DNA of 64,000 bases from Burkholderia sp. BCC0322 (GTDB lineage Bacteria > Pseudomonadota > Gammaproteobacteria > Burkholderiales > Burkholderiaceae), in contig NZ_CADFDU010000012.1 of NCBI RefSeq assembly GCF_902833045.1, positions 1 through 64,000 on the forward strand, in the 5' to 3' direction. Under the pieces are notes generated by a model. It was not told the origin of the DNA. It did no database searches and saw only the letters and a program-made list of their open reading frames with translations. Positions 17,242-25,351 of this stretch are shown here, in pieces. The position numbers were made by a program, and so were the translations under genes. Within the stretch, counting starts at the first letter, position 1. The number at the start of each line of letters is the position of its first letter.

Positions 17242-17823
17242 TTACAGCTCGATGCGCGTCCCCAGCAGCGCGAGGAACTGCGCGAGCCAGGCCGGATGCG
17301 CAGGCCATGCGGGCGCGGTGACGAACGGCGCGTCGGTCACGGCCGCATCGACCGGGATGTCCGCGTATTCGCCGCCGGCGAGCTTCACCTCGGGCGCGCA
17401 GGCCGGGTAGGCCGAGATGCGCTTGCCGCGGATCACGTCGGCGGCCGCGAGCAGTTGCGCCGCGTGGCAGATCGCGGCGATCGGCTTGCCGGCTTCGGCG
17501 AACTCGCGCACGAGCGAGATCACCTTCGGATCGAGTCGCAGGTATTCGGGAGCACGGCCGCCCGCGATCGCGAGCGCGTCGTAGCGCGATGCGTCGACGT
17601 CGTCGAACGCCGCGTTCAGTGTGAACTGGTGGCCGGGCTTCTCGGTGTAGGTCTGGTCGCCCTCGAAATCATGGATCGCGGTCTTGATCTTGTCGCCCGC
17701 GCGCTTGCCCGGGCAAACTGCATCGACGTGGTGGCCGACGGCCTGCAACGCCTGGAACGGCACCATCGTTTCGTAGTCTTCGGCGAAATCGCCGGTCAGG
17801 AACAGGATCTTCTTCGCGGCCAT
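17242..17823 (-). CDS. DJ-1/PfpI family protein
   Basis: A 193-residue protein of the class I glutamine amidotransferase-like DJ-1/PfpI group. The nucleophile elbow AICHAAQLL places Cys119 next to His120, and Glu15 in GDFAEDYE sits where the family's conserved acid is found. Members are described as proteases, chaperones or glyoxalases/deglycases; the sequence alone does not separate these. GGAGAAAG lies just before the ATG at 17823. It is followed on the same strand side by no gene in operon distance, and is 156 bp from the 3' end of the amino acid deaminase. Confidence 0.87.
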   Translation of the reverse strand: MAAKKILFLTGDFAEDYETMVPFQALQAVGHHVDAVCPGKRAGDKIKTAIHDFEGDQTYTEKPGHQFTLNAAFDDVDASRYDALAIAGGRAPEYLRLDPKVISLVREFAEAGKPIAAICHAAQLLAAADVIRGKRISAYPACAPEVKLAGGEYADIPVDAAVTDAPFVTAPAWPAHPAWLAQFLALLGTRIEL

Positions 17824-17979
17824 GGCTTTCTCCAGTGGAGCTGCGTTGAGGGCCCGCGCGGCAGGCGCGTGCAACGCCCGCCTGGGGCCCCGAGGACGAA
17901 AGCGCAGTGTACTCCGGCCGCTTGAAGCGCGCGTGACGGCCGCCCCGCGCGAGCGGCGGGGCGGTACGCGCGACGCGCG

Positions 17980-19260
17980 TCAGAAGAAGGTTTCGACGAC
18001 TTCCGTCACGCTGAACTGCGGATCGAGCACGAGCACCTGGCGCCACTTGTCGAACGTCAGGCACGGGTGCGAGATGTCGAACGCGACCATGTCGCCCACT
18101 TTCACGTCCGCGCCCGGCGGGATCTGCAGGTACGCATGCTGGTCCATCATCCCGGTGACGGCCCAGCCTTCGGTGGCGGCGACGTCGCGCGGCGCGGTAT
18201 CGCGGCCCGGGCGGAAATGGCGCGCCGGCTCCGGCAGCCCCGCGTCGAACGCCGCGTCGCGCTTGCCGAGCGCGACGATCGCGCGATCGGCCTCCGGCAC
18301 CGACTGCACATAGGCCCACAGCTGCAGCGCGGGCAGCAGCCCTTCGCCCATCGTGCGAGCGATCGGGTTGCGCGCGAACACGTCGGTCTGCGCCTTCTTG
18401 TAGATGCCGACATCGTGCGTCAGGTAGCAGCCCGGACGCAGCACGACTTCCGCGAAGCCGGCGTTCGACGCCTTCGCGAATTCCTCCGCGACCACGTCGT
18501 ACCATGCCGAACCGGCGCCGGACAGGATCGCCGGCGTACGCGCGAAGCGGCCCGCTTCGGCCAGCTCGCGCGTGAGCGCGACCGCTTCCTGCAGGAACGT
18601 GCGGATCTCGCCTTCCTCCTTCAGCACGCCTTCGTACAGTTCGATACCGGCCAGCTTCAGCGTGTCCGGATAGCGCGCGATCGCGGCCAGCACGGCCTCG
18701 CGCTGCGCGGCATCGCGCACGCCTGCGCGGCCGCCCGGCACGCCGAGCTCGAGCAGCACGTTCAGCGGCTTCTTCAGTGCGCCGAAGAAGCGGCCGAGCT
18801 GGTCGACGCTCTCCGCCGAATCGACCAGGCAGAAGAATTCGAAGTCGGGATCGGACAGCAGCCCGGCGATGATCGTCATGTTCTGGCGGCCGACCAGCTG
18901 GTTGGCGAGCAGCACGCGCCGCACGCCGCCGTGATACGCGGCCTGCGTCTGGTGCGCGGTCGCGAGCGTGATGCCCCAGGCGCCGGCGTCGAGCTGACGG
19001 CGGAACAGCTGCGGCGCCATCGTCGTCTTCCCGTGCGGCGCAAACTTGACGCCGTACTTCTGGACGAATGCCTGCATCCAGTTCAGGTTGTGTTCGATGC
19101 GGTCCTCGTACAGCACGGCGGCCGGCAGGCTGACGTCTTCCGCAAGCAGGTTCCACTCGAGCCGGCCCGCGTCGCCGAGCGGCACGCTGGCGCTCGGCAG
19201 ATTGCCGAGACCCTTGCCGAACGGATCGATCGTCGCTTCCTGATAGTTTGTAACTTTCAT
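17980..19260 (-). CDS. PLP-dependent D-amino acid deaminase (D-serine dehydratase/D-threonine aldolase-like)
   Basis: A 426-residue fold-III PLP enzyme (alanine-racemase-like barrel). The PLP lysine is Lys78 in KFAPHGKTTMAP. The C-terminal domain contains ISHPCLTFDKW, where the His-x-Cys pair is the zinc site of the DSD (D-serine dehydratase) family. It probably removes ammonia from D-serine/D-threonine-like amino acids. It is divergent from an RpiR regulator that precedes an N-acyl-D-amino-acid deacylase and a RidA gene, so substrate flow from N-acyl-D-amino acids is likely. The ATG at 19260 is preceded by GGAGTGGGATGAC. Confidence 0.86.
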   Translation of the reverse strand: MKVTNYQEATIDPFGKGLGNLPSASVPLGDAGRLEWNLLAEDVSLPAAVLYEDRIEHNLNWMQAFVQKYGVKFAPHGKTTMAPQLFRRQLDAGAWGITLATAHQTQAAYHGGVRRVLLANQLVGRQNMTIIAGLLSDPDFEFFCLVDSAESVDQLGRFFGALKKPLNVLLELGVPGGRAGVRDAAQREAVLAAIARYPDTLKLAGIELYEGVLKEEGEIRTFLQEAVALTRELAEAGRFARTPAILSGAGSAWYDVVAEEFAKASNAGFAEVVLRPGCYLTHDVGIYKKAQTDVFARNPIARTMGEGLLPALQLWAYVQSVPEADRAIVALGKRDAAFDAGLPEPARHFRPGRDTAPRDVAATEGWAVTGMMDQHAYLQIPPGADVKVGDMVAFDISHPCLTFDKWRQVLVLDPQFSVTEVVETFF

Positions 19261-19298
19261 GTCATCCCACTCCATCATCACTATGCATTGCACTGAAG

Positions 19299-19356
19299 TT
19301 GACACGCCGATGGTACAGAAAGTAGCATCGGCGCGGTGATGTTATTTAGTAACATC
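19299..19356 (+). promoter_or_regulatory. RpiR-gene promoter with two palindromes
   Basis: TTGACA (19299-19304), an 18-bp spacer and TAGCAT (19323-19328) form a good sigma-70 promoter for the regulator. Two inverted repeats with the same arms lie here: GATGGTA-N7-TAGCATC (19309-19329), overlapping the -10 box, and GATGTTA-TTTAG-TAACATC (19338-19356), perfect and just downstream. Both are likely binding sites of the RpiR protein and may also control the divergent deaminase gene. Confidence 0.65.
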
Positions 19357-19379
19357 GAGCTTCGCACCCTTTTCCGCAG

Positions 19380-20318
19380 ATGAATACGCCCGTCACCCCG
19401 TCCGTTCCGCCCGCGGCCGAGCTCCATCCGGCGCCTGCCGCTACGCCGATCCTCGACATCGTCGCGCGGATCGCCGAATGCGCGCCCGAGCTGCGCGAAG
19501 CCGAGAGAAAGGTCGCCGCGTACATCCTCGCCGATCTCGCGCGCGCCGCGCATGCAAGCATCGGTGCACTTGCGCGCGACGCGGAGGTCAGCGTCGCGAC
19601 GGTCACGCGTTTCGCGAAAGCGGTCGGCTGCCGCGACGTGCGCGAACTGAAAGTGCTGGTCGCGCAGGCGGCGGCCGTCGGGCAGCGCTTCCTGGTGCCG
19701 TCCGATGACGCGCCGGCCGACGACGCGAGCCCCGCGTCGATGGTCTATGACGAGATCCGCGTGGCGCTCGCGCACAACCATCAGTTGCTGCGCAATACGT
19801 CGTTCGACGAAGCGGCCGACCTGCTCGCCGGCGCGAAGATGACCTATGTGTACGGGCAGGGCGGCGGCTCGACGGCGCTTGCCGACGAGCTGCGCTTCCG
19901 GCTCGTGCGCTTCGGCCGGCCGGTCGCGAGCTACCAGGACAGCTTGCTGCAGCGGATGGTGGCCGCGACGCTGTCGCGCGACACCGTCGTCGTCGCGCTG
20001 TCGGTGAGCGGCCGCGTGCCCGAGCTGCTCGAGAGTTGCAGGCTCGCGAAGCGCTACGGCGCGAAGCTGATCGCGATCACCGCGCCGGCTTCGCCGCTTG
20101 CGAAGCTGGCCGACCACCTGATTCCGGTCGTCGCGTTCGAAACCGATTTCATTTACAAGCCGTCGACATCGCGTTACGCGATGATGATGGCGATCGACGT
20201 GCTCGTCACCGGAGTCGCATTGCGGCTCGGCGATGCGGGCCGAGAATCGCTGCGTCGCATCAAGCACGCGCTCGATGCGCATCGCGGCGGCGGAGACCGT
20301 CAACCGGTAGGAGACTGA
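19380..20318 (+). CDS. MurR/RpiR-family transcriptional regulator
   Basis: A 312-residue regulator with an N-terminal HTH_6 domain (about residues 22-100; IGALARDAEVSVATVTRFAKAVGCRDVRELKVLVAQ) and a C-terminal SIS domain (about 140-270; TYVYGQGGGSTALADELRFRLVRFGRP, VVVALSVSGRVPELLESCRLAKRYGAKLIAITA). SIS domains usually sense phosphosugars; here the neighbours are D-amino-acid genes, so the ligand may be different. It is divergent to the deaminase and only 3 bp upstream of the deacylase gene. The start has no strong Shine-Dalgarno sequence. Confidence 0.9.
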   Translation: MNTPVTPSVPPAAELHPAPAATPILDIVARIAECAPELREAERKVAAYILADLARAAHASIGALARDAEVSVATVTRFAKAVGCRDVRELKVLVAQAAAVGQRFLVPSDDAPADDASPASMVYDEIRVALAHNHQLLRNTSFDEAADLLAGAKMTYVYGQGGGSTALADELRFRLVRFGRPVASYQDSLLQRMVAATLSRDTVVVALSVSGRVPELLESCRLAKRYGAKLIAITAPASPLAKLADHLIPVVAFETDFIYKPSTSRYAMMMAIDVLVTGVALRLGDAGRESLRRIKHALDAHRGGGDRQPVGD

Positions 20319-20321
20319 CCC

Positions 20322-21803
20322 ATGCATTCGCATCCCGAAGCCGCCGATACGCTGATCGTCGGTGCGCAGTTGTACGACGGCACCGGCGCGCCGCCCGTCA
20401 CGCGCGACGTCGCGATCCGCAACGGCGTGATCGCGGCGATCGGCAACCTGTCGAACTGGCTTGCCGAGACCGTCGTCGATGCGGACGGCCGCGCGCTCGC
20501 GCCGGGCTTCGTCGACGTGCACACGCACGACGACACGCACGTGATCCGCGCGCCGGAGATGATCCCGAAGATCTCGCAGGGCGTGACGACCGTGATCGTC
20601 GGCAACTGCGGGATCAGCGCGTCACCGGTGACGCTCGCGGGCGATCCGCCCGATCCGATGAACCTGCTCGGCGAGCGCGGTGCATTCCTGTACCCGACCT
20701 TCGCCGACTACGTCGCGGCCGTGAACGACGCGCGTCCGGCCGTGAACGTCGCGGCGCTCGTCGGTCACACGGCGCTGCGCAACAACCAGATGGACCGCCT
20801 CGACCGCGCGGCGACCGACGGCGAGATCGCCGGCATGCGCGCGCAGCTCGAGGAGGCGCTCGCGAACGGCGCGCTCGGTTTGTCGTCGGGCCTCGCGTAC
20901 GGCTCCGCGTTCGCGGCGCCGACCGAGGAGGTGATGGCGCTCGCCGAGCCGCTCGCGAACGCGGGCGCGCTGTACACGACGCACATGCGCACCGAGTTCG
21001 ACGCGATCCTCGACGCGATGGAAGAGGCGTACCAGGTCGGCCGCCACGCGCGCGTGCCGGTCGTGATCTCGCACCTGAAGTGCGCGGGCCCGTCGAACTG
21101 GGGGCGAAGCACCGAAGTCCTCGCATCGCTCGAAGGCGCGCGCCGCTACCAGCCGGTCGGCTGCGACTGCTATCCGTACAGCCGCAGCTCATCGACGCTC
21201 GACCTGAAGCAGGTGACGGGCGACATCGACATCACGATCACGTGGTCGGAGCCGCACCCGGAAGTGGCGGGCAAGCTGCTTAAGGCGATCGCGGCCGACT
21301 GGGGCGTGACCGAGCAGGAAGCCGCGCAGCGCATCCGCCCGGCGGGCGCCGTGTACCACAACATGTCCGAGGACGATGTGCGCCGGATCCTGTCGCACCC
21401 CGCGACGATGGTCGGCTCCGACGGCCTGCCGAACGATCCGTTGCCGCACCCGCGACTGTGGGGCGCGTTCCCGCGCGTGCTGGGCCATTACGTGCGCGAC
21501 ACGAACCTGCTGCCGCTCGAGGAGGCGATCCGCAAGATGACGTCGCTGTCCGCGCGCCGCTACGGGATCGCGCGGCGCGGCGAGGTGCATGTGGGTTACC
21601 ACGCGGATCTCGTGCTGTTCGACCCGGCTCGCGTGATCGACGCCGCGACGTTCGAGAAGCCGCAGCAGCCCGCACACGGGATCGACGCCGTGTGGGTGAA
21701 CGGCGTGCTCACCTATGAAAACGGCCAGCCGACCGGCGAGCGCGCGGGCGGCTTCGTCGCGCGCGGCGAGCGCGTGCCGGTGGGTGCCGAGGCTGCGTTC
21801 TGA
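20322..21803 (+). CDS. N-acyl-D-amino-acid deacylase (D-aminoacylase)
   Basis: A 493-residue amidohydrolase-superfamily enzyme that hydrolyses N-acyl-D-amino acids to D-amino acid and carboxylate. The metal motif GFVDVHTHDD has His67 and His69, and GNCGIS contains Cys96, the metal-bridging cysteine known in D-aminoacylases. VGHTALR, KCAGPSNWGRSTE and MVGSDGLPNDPLPHPRLWG are further family landmarks, the last providing the catalytic Asp. It is translationally adjacent to the RpiR gene (3 bp gap, TAGGAGACTG as ribosome-binding site) and is followed by a RidA gene, so its product likely feeds the divergent deaminase. Confidence 0.93.
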   Translation: MHSHPEAADTLIVGAQLYDGTGAPPVTRDVAIRNGVIAAIGNLSNWLAETVVDADGRALAPGFVDVHTHDDTHVIRAPEMIPKISQGVTTVIVGNCGISASPVTLAGDPPDPMNLLGERGAFLYPTFADYVAAVNDARPAVNVAALVGHTALRNNQMDRLDRAATDGEIAGMRAQLEEALANGALGLSSGLAYGSAFAAPTEEVMALAEPLANAGALYTTHMRTEFDAILDAMEEAYQVGRHARVPVVISHLKCAGPSNWGRSTEVLASLEGARRYQPVGCDCYPYSRSSSTLDLKQVTGDIDITITWSEPHPEVAGKLLKAIAADWGVTEQEAAQRIRPAGAVYHNMSEDDVRRILSHPATMVGSDGLPNDPLPHPRLWGAFPRVLGHYVRDTNLLPLEEAIRKMTSLSARRYGIARRGEVHVGYHADLVLFDPARVIDAATFEKPQQPAHGIDAVWVNGVLTYENGQPTGERAGGFVARGERVPVGAEAAF

Positions 21804-21936
21804 GTCCGGGCGCGGCTGTTGTTCCGATCTTCCCGCGCGCGCCGCTGCAGGCGTGCGCATCCGCAACCGTGCGTTGCATGGGATTCGGGTCGGCGCTGAT
21901 GCGCCTGCCCGGGTCGACGAAACAAGGAGTGAAACG

Positions 21937-22323
21937 ATGAAGCGATATGGCGTAGGCGAAGCGAAGGGCACGGGCGGCCAGGTGATGCCGTTTGCACGCG
22001 CGGTCGAGGCCGACGGCTGGTTGTACGTGTCGGGCCAGACGCCGATGGTGAACGGCGAGGTCGTCGAAGGCGGCATCGTCACGCAGTCGAAGCAGACGAT
22101 CGAGAACGTGATTGCGATCCTGAAGGAAGCCGGCTACGGCCTCGAGCACGTCGTGCGCTGCGGCGTGTGGCTCGACGACGCACGCGATTTCGCGTCGTTC
22201 AACAAGGTGTTCGTGTCGTACTTCGGCGAGCATCCGCCGGCACGCGCGTGCGTGCAGTCGAGCATGGTCATCGACTGCAAGGTCGAGGTCGACTGCATTG
22301 CTTACAAGGCGCCGGCGAAGTAA
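21937..22323 (+). CDS. RidA-family enamine/imine deaminase
   Basis: A 128-residue YjgF/YER057c/UK114-family protein. Motifs visible: FARAVEADGWLYVSGQTPM, TIENVIAILKEAGYGLEHVVRCGVWLDD, and the region FVSYFGEHPPARACVQ containing the conserved Arg and Cys/Ser around the active cleft. RidA proteins hydrolyse reactive enamine/imine intermediates such as 2-aminoacrylate, which PLP dehydratases release. The operon context with a D-amino-acid deaminase fits this clean-up role (inference). The start has CAAGGAGTG upstream; the gap to the deacylase is 133 bp. Confidence 0.92.
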   Translation: MKRYGVGEAKGTGGQVMPFARAVEADGWLYVSGQTPMVNGEVVEGGIVTQSKQTIENVIAILKEAGYGLEHVVRCGVWLDDARDFASFNKVFVSYFGEHPPARACVQSSMVIDCKVEVDCIAYKAPAK

Positions 22324-22353
22324 CGCGGCCGCGCTTCCCCGCGCACAATAAAG

Positions 22354-22390
22354 CAGCCCGGTCGGTTGAACCCGACCGGGCTGTTTCGTT
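22354..22390 (+). terminator. Rho-independent terminator after ridA
   Basis: CAGCCCGGTCGG (22354-22365) pairs perfectly with CCGACCGGGCTG (22372-22383) and is followed by TTTCGTTT. It ends the RpiR-deacylase-RidA operon and may also serve the convergent queF. Confidence 0.88.
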
Positions 22391-22413
22391 TGGTCCTTAC
22401 CCGCCCGCCGCCC

Positions 22414-23238
22414 TCACTGCCGCGCCGTCCGCGCGTTGTCCGGCATCGGCTGGTTGTAGTTCGTGCGGAACGGGTTGATGTCGAGCCCGCCGCGGCGCGT
22501 ATAGCGCGCATATACCGCGAGCTTCACCGGTTTGCACGCATGCAGGATGTCGAGGAAGATCCGCTCGACGCATTGCTCGTGAAAGCCCGTGTGATTGCGG
22601 AACGAGATGATGTAGCGCAGCAGGCCGGCATGATCGATCTGCGGCCCGACGTAGTGGATCTGCACGCTGCCCCAGTCGGGCTGGCCCGTGACCGGGCAGT
22701 TCGAGCGTAACAGGTCGGACACGAGTGTCTCCTCGACCGGCGCTTCGTCCTCGGCGGCCGACAGCAGCGACGGATCGGGTTCGTACACGTCGGTGTCGAG
22801 GTCGAGCCGGTCGAGCGACAGCCCGTCGAGCTCCTCCATCTCCAGCTTGCCGAAATCGTGCGCCGACACGAGCTGCACGGAGACGCTCGCGCCGCATGCG
22901 GCCGACACGTCGCGCTTCAGCGTGTCGCGCACCGCGTCGATCGAGTCGAACTTCGTCTGCGCGAACGAGCCGAGATACAGCTTGAAGGACTTCGATTCGA
23001 CGATGTTCGGCGATTCGGCCGGCACGTAGAAGGTCGCGACCGCGACCTGCGGCTTGCCGCGCGCGTTGAGCCACGACAGCTCGTACGCGTTCCAGATGTC
23101 GGTGCCGAAGAACGGCAGCGCCGACGTGATGCCGAGCTGCTCGCGCGCGCCGGCGCGCGGAATCGGGAACAGCAGCGACGCGTCGTACTGGGCGGCGTAG
23201 ACGGTGGCCTTACCGAGCGGGGAATGTTCGGGATTCAT
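22414..23238 (-). CDS. queF: NADPH-dependent 7-cyano-7-deazaguanine reductase
   Basis: A 274-residue QueF of the long (E. coli) type, two tandem T-fold domains. It reduces preQ0 to preQ1 in queuosine synthesis. The NADPH motif [13 protein letters not shown] is at residues 81-93. The thioimide-forming Cys181 lies in [13 protein letters not shown] with Asp188, and substrate-binding His220-Glu221 are in GFHEQCVE. It is on the minus strand just downstream of ilvA (11-bp gap), so co-transcription is likely although functions are unrelated. Confidence 0.97.
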   Translation of the reverse strand: MNPEHSPLGKATVYAAQYDASLLFPIPRAGAREQLGITSALPFFGTDIWNAYELSWLNARGKPQVAVATFYVPAESPNIVESKSFKLYLGSFAQTKFDSIDAVRDTLKRDVSAACGASVSVQLVSAHDFGKLEMEELDGLSLDRLDLDTDVYEPDPSLLSAAEDEAPVEETLVSDLLRSNCPVTGQPDWGSVQIHYVGPQIDHAGLLRYIISFRNHTGFHEQCVERIFLDILHACKPVKLAVYARYTRRGGLDINPFRTNYNQPMPDNARTARQ

Positions 23239-23249
23239 GCGTGTCGCCC

Positions 23250-24773
23250 TTACGACAAAAAGAGGCGGTAAGCCGGGTTGGCGCTCTCCTCGACATACGG
23301 ATAGCCGAGTGCCGCGAGGAAGCGTTCGAATTCGGCGCGATCGGCCTGCGGCACCTGCAGCCCGACGAGGATCGAGCTGTAGTCCGCGCCCTGGTTACGG
23401 TAGTGGAACAGGCTGATGTTCCAGTGCGGCGCCATCGACGACAGGAACTTCATCAGCGCGCCCGGCCGTTCCGGGAATTCGAAGCGGAACAGGCGCTCGT
23501 CGAGCGCGAGCGGCGAACGGCCGCCCACCATGTAACGGATGTGTTCCTTCGACAGTTCGTCGTGCGTCAGGTCGACGGTCTTGAACCCGTGCGATTCGAA
23601 GTTCGCGGCGATCTCGGCCGATTCACCGCGGCGCTTGATCTGCACGCCAACGAAGATGTGCGCGGCCAGCGCATCGGCGATCCGGTAGTTGAACTCGGTG
23701 ACGTTGCGGTCGCCGACGAGCGAGCAGAAGCGCTTGAAGCTGCCGCGCTCCTCGGGGATCGTGACCGCGAACACGGCTTCCCGCGCTTCGCCCACTTCCG
23801 CGCGCTCCGCGACGAAGCGCATCCGGTCGAAGTTCATGTTCGCGCCGGACGTGACCGCGACAAGCGTCTGGTTCTCGATGCCTTCGCGTTCCGCGTAGAG
23901 CTTCGCGCCCGCCACCGCGAGCGCGCCGGACGGTTCGAGCACGCTGCGCGTGTCCTGGAAGACGTCCTTGATCGCCGCGCACAGCGCGTCGGTGTTCACC
24001 GTGACGACGCCGTCGAGGTATTCGCTGCAGAGCCGGAAGGTTTCCTCGCCGACCAGCTTCACGGCGGTGCCGTCCGCGAACAGGCCGACCTCGCTCAGTT
24101 CGACGCGCTTGCCGGCTTCCAGCGACTGCGCCATCGCGCACGAATCCTCGGCCTGCACGCCGATCACCTTGATCTCCGGGCGCACCGCCTTCACGTAGGC
24201 CGCGACGCCGGACGCGAGCCCGCCGCCGCCGATCGGCACGAAGATCGCGTGGATCGGGCCCTGGTGCTGGCGCAGGATTTCCATCGCGATCGTGCCCTGG
24301 CCGGCGATCACGTACGGATCGTCGAACGGGTGGACGAACGTGAGGCCGCGCGCTTCTTGCACCTTGAGCGCGTGTGCATACGCGTCGCTGTAGGATTCAC
24401 CGGCCTGGATCACCTCGACGCTCGGGCCGCCGTGCGCACGCACCGCATCGACCTTCACCTGCGGCGTCGTGACCGGCACGACGATCACGGCCTTCACGCC
24501 CATCCGGGCCGCCGAGAACGCGACACCCTGCGCGTGGTTGCCGGCCGACGCCGTAATCACGCCGCGCGCGAGCGCGTCCGCCGGAATGTGCGCCATCTTG
24601 TTGTACGCGCCGCGCAGCTTGAACGAGAACACCGGCTGGTTGTCCTCGCGCTTCAGGTAGACCGCATTGCGCAGCCGGGCCGACAGGTTGCGGGCGGATT
24701 CGAGTTCCGTCTCGATCGCGACGTCGTAGACGCGCGCGGTGAGGATTTTCTTCAGGTAATCGTGGGATGCCAT
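23250..24773 (-). CDS. ilvA: Threonine ammonia-lyase, biosynthetic
   Basis: A 507-residue PLP enzyme converting threonine to 2-oxobutanoate for isoleucine synthesis. PLP lysine is Lys52 in SFKLRGAYN; the phosphate-binding GGGGL is at 182-186; [11 protein letters not shown] follows the fold-II pattern. Two C-terminal ACT-like regulatory domains (about 330-415 and 425-505; [23 protein letters not shown] and [19 protein letters not shown]) mean feedback control by isoleucine and valine is expected. I chose the ATG at 24773, giving [11 protein letters not shown] as in homologues. The upstream extension reads through the divergent promoter region. Confidence 0.97.
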   Translation of the reverse strand: MASHDYLKKILTARVYDVAIETELESARNLSARLRNAVYLKREDNQPVFSFKLRGAYNKMAHIPADALARGVITASAGNHAQGVAFSAARMGVKAVIVVPVTTPQVKVDAVRAHGGPSVEVIQAGESYSDAYAHALKVQEARGLTFVHPFDDPYVIAGQGTIAMEILRQHQGPIHAIFVPIGGGGLASGVAAYVKAVRPEIKVIGVQAEDSCAMAQSLEAGKRVELSEVGLFADGTAVKLVGEETFRLCSEYLDGVVTVNTDALCAAIKDVFQDTRSVLEPSGALAVAGAKLYAEREGIENQTLVAVTSGANMNFDRMRFVAERAEVGEAREAVFAVTIPEERGSFKRFCSLVGDRNVTEFNYRIADALAAHIFVGVQIKRRGESAEIAANFESHGFKTVDLTHDELSKEHIRYMVGGRSPLALDERLFRFEFPERPGALMKFLSSMAPHWNISLFHYRNQGADYSSILVGLQVPQADRAEFERFLAALGYPYVEESANPAYRLFLS

Positions 24774-25351
24774 GGGCGCTCGCGTGCAGTGCGGAAGCAG
24801 ACGGTAAAGGATCAATGATAGCGCCAAGGGTCCGCCCGCATGCAAGCGGCGTGCCGGGCGCGCGCTCGCGGGGCCGTACTGGCGGGGCGTCGGCGCGCTC
24901 GCATGGCCCGTTTTTACCGGTTTAACCGCGTGGTTACCGACCGGACGGGCGGCGAATGATCGCGCGAAATCGCGCCAAGCCAGGCCTGGAGCGGCTCGCG
25001 GCGATAGCCCCACGACCTGTCCGACGTGTCACGCATGGCCCGATCATGGGTTAGAATTCCGTTTTGAATCAAGGATCGGAAGATGCAGAGGCACCCTCAG
25101 ATCGCCCCGTTGAAGCCGACGCCGCGCGCAGCCACCCCCGCGGCGGAACGGCATGCGCGCCGCGCGCGATCGTGCTGATGGTTCCGAGTGCCGCCAGGCC
25201 CTGTCGCCGGCCACGAGGGGCGAGTCAACGCCCGTTCCGGCCCCATGAAGGACAGCCGCGCGCCTGGTAACAGAACAGATTTCCCCAAGATTGCGCCCAC
25301 GCGCTTGCCGACGCCCGTGCACGGGGTATCGGCCCTCCGAGTCGTCCGAAC
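24774..25351. other. Divergent 578-bp intergenic region between ilvA and the large dehydrogenase
   Basis: No convincing gene. The middle holds TTTTTACCGGTTTAACCGCGTGGTTACCG, within which TAACC-GCGT-GGTTA (24923-24936) is a perfect inverted repeat. A -10-like TAGAAT is at 25052-25057, which would give a leader of about 290 nt before the plus-strand dehydrogenase. A 68-codon ORF at 25064-25270 has ordinary low-complexity Arg/Pro/Ala composition and is not called as a gene. I could not match the leader to a known riboswitch. Confidence 0.4.

Noticed and set aside
25064-25270. 68-codon ORF in the leader of the large dehydrogenase
   Set aside because: No ribosome-binding site of note, and Arg/Pro/Ala composition without any hydrophobic or conserved pattern. 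A leader peptide is possible but unsupported.
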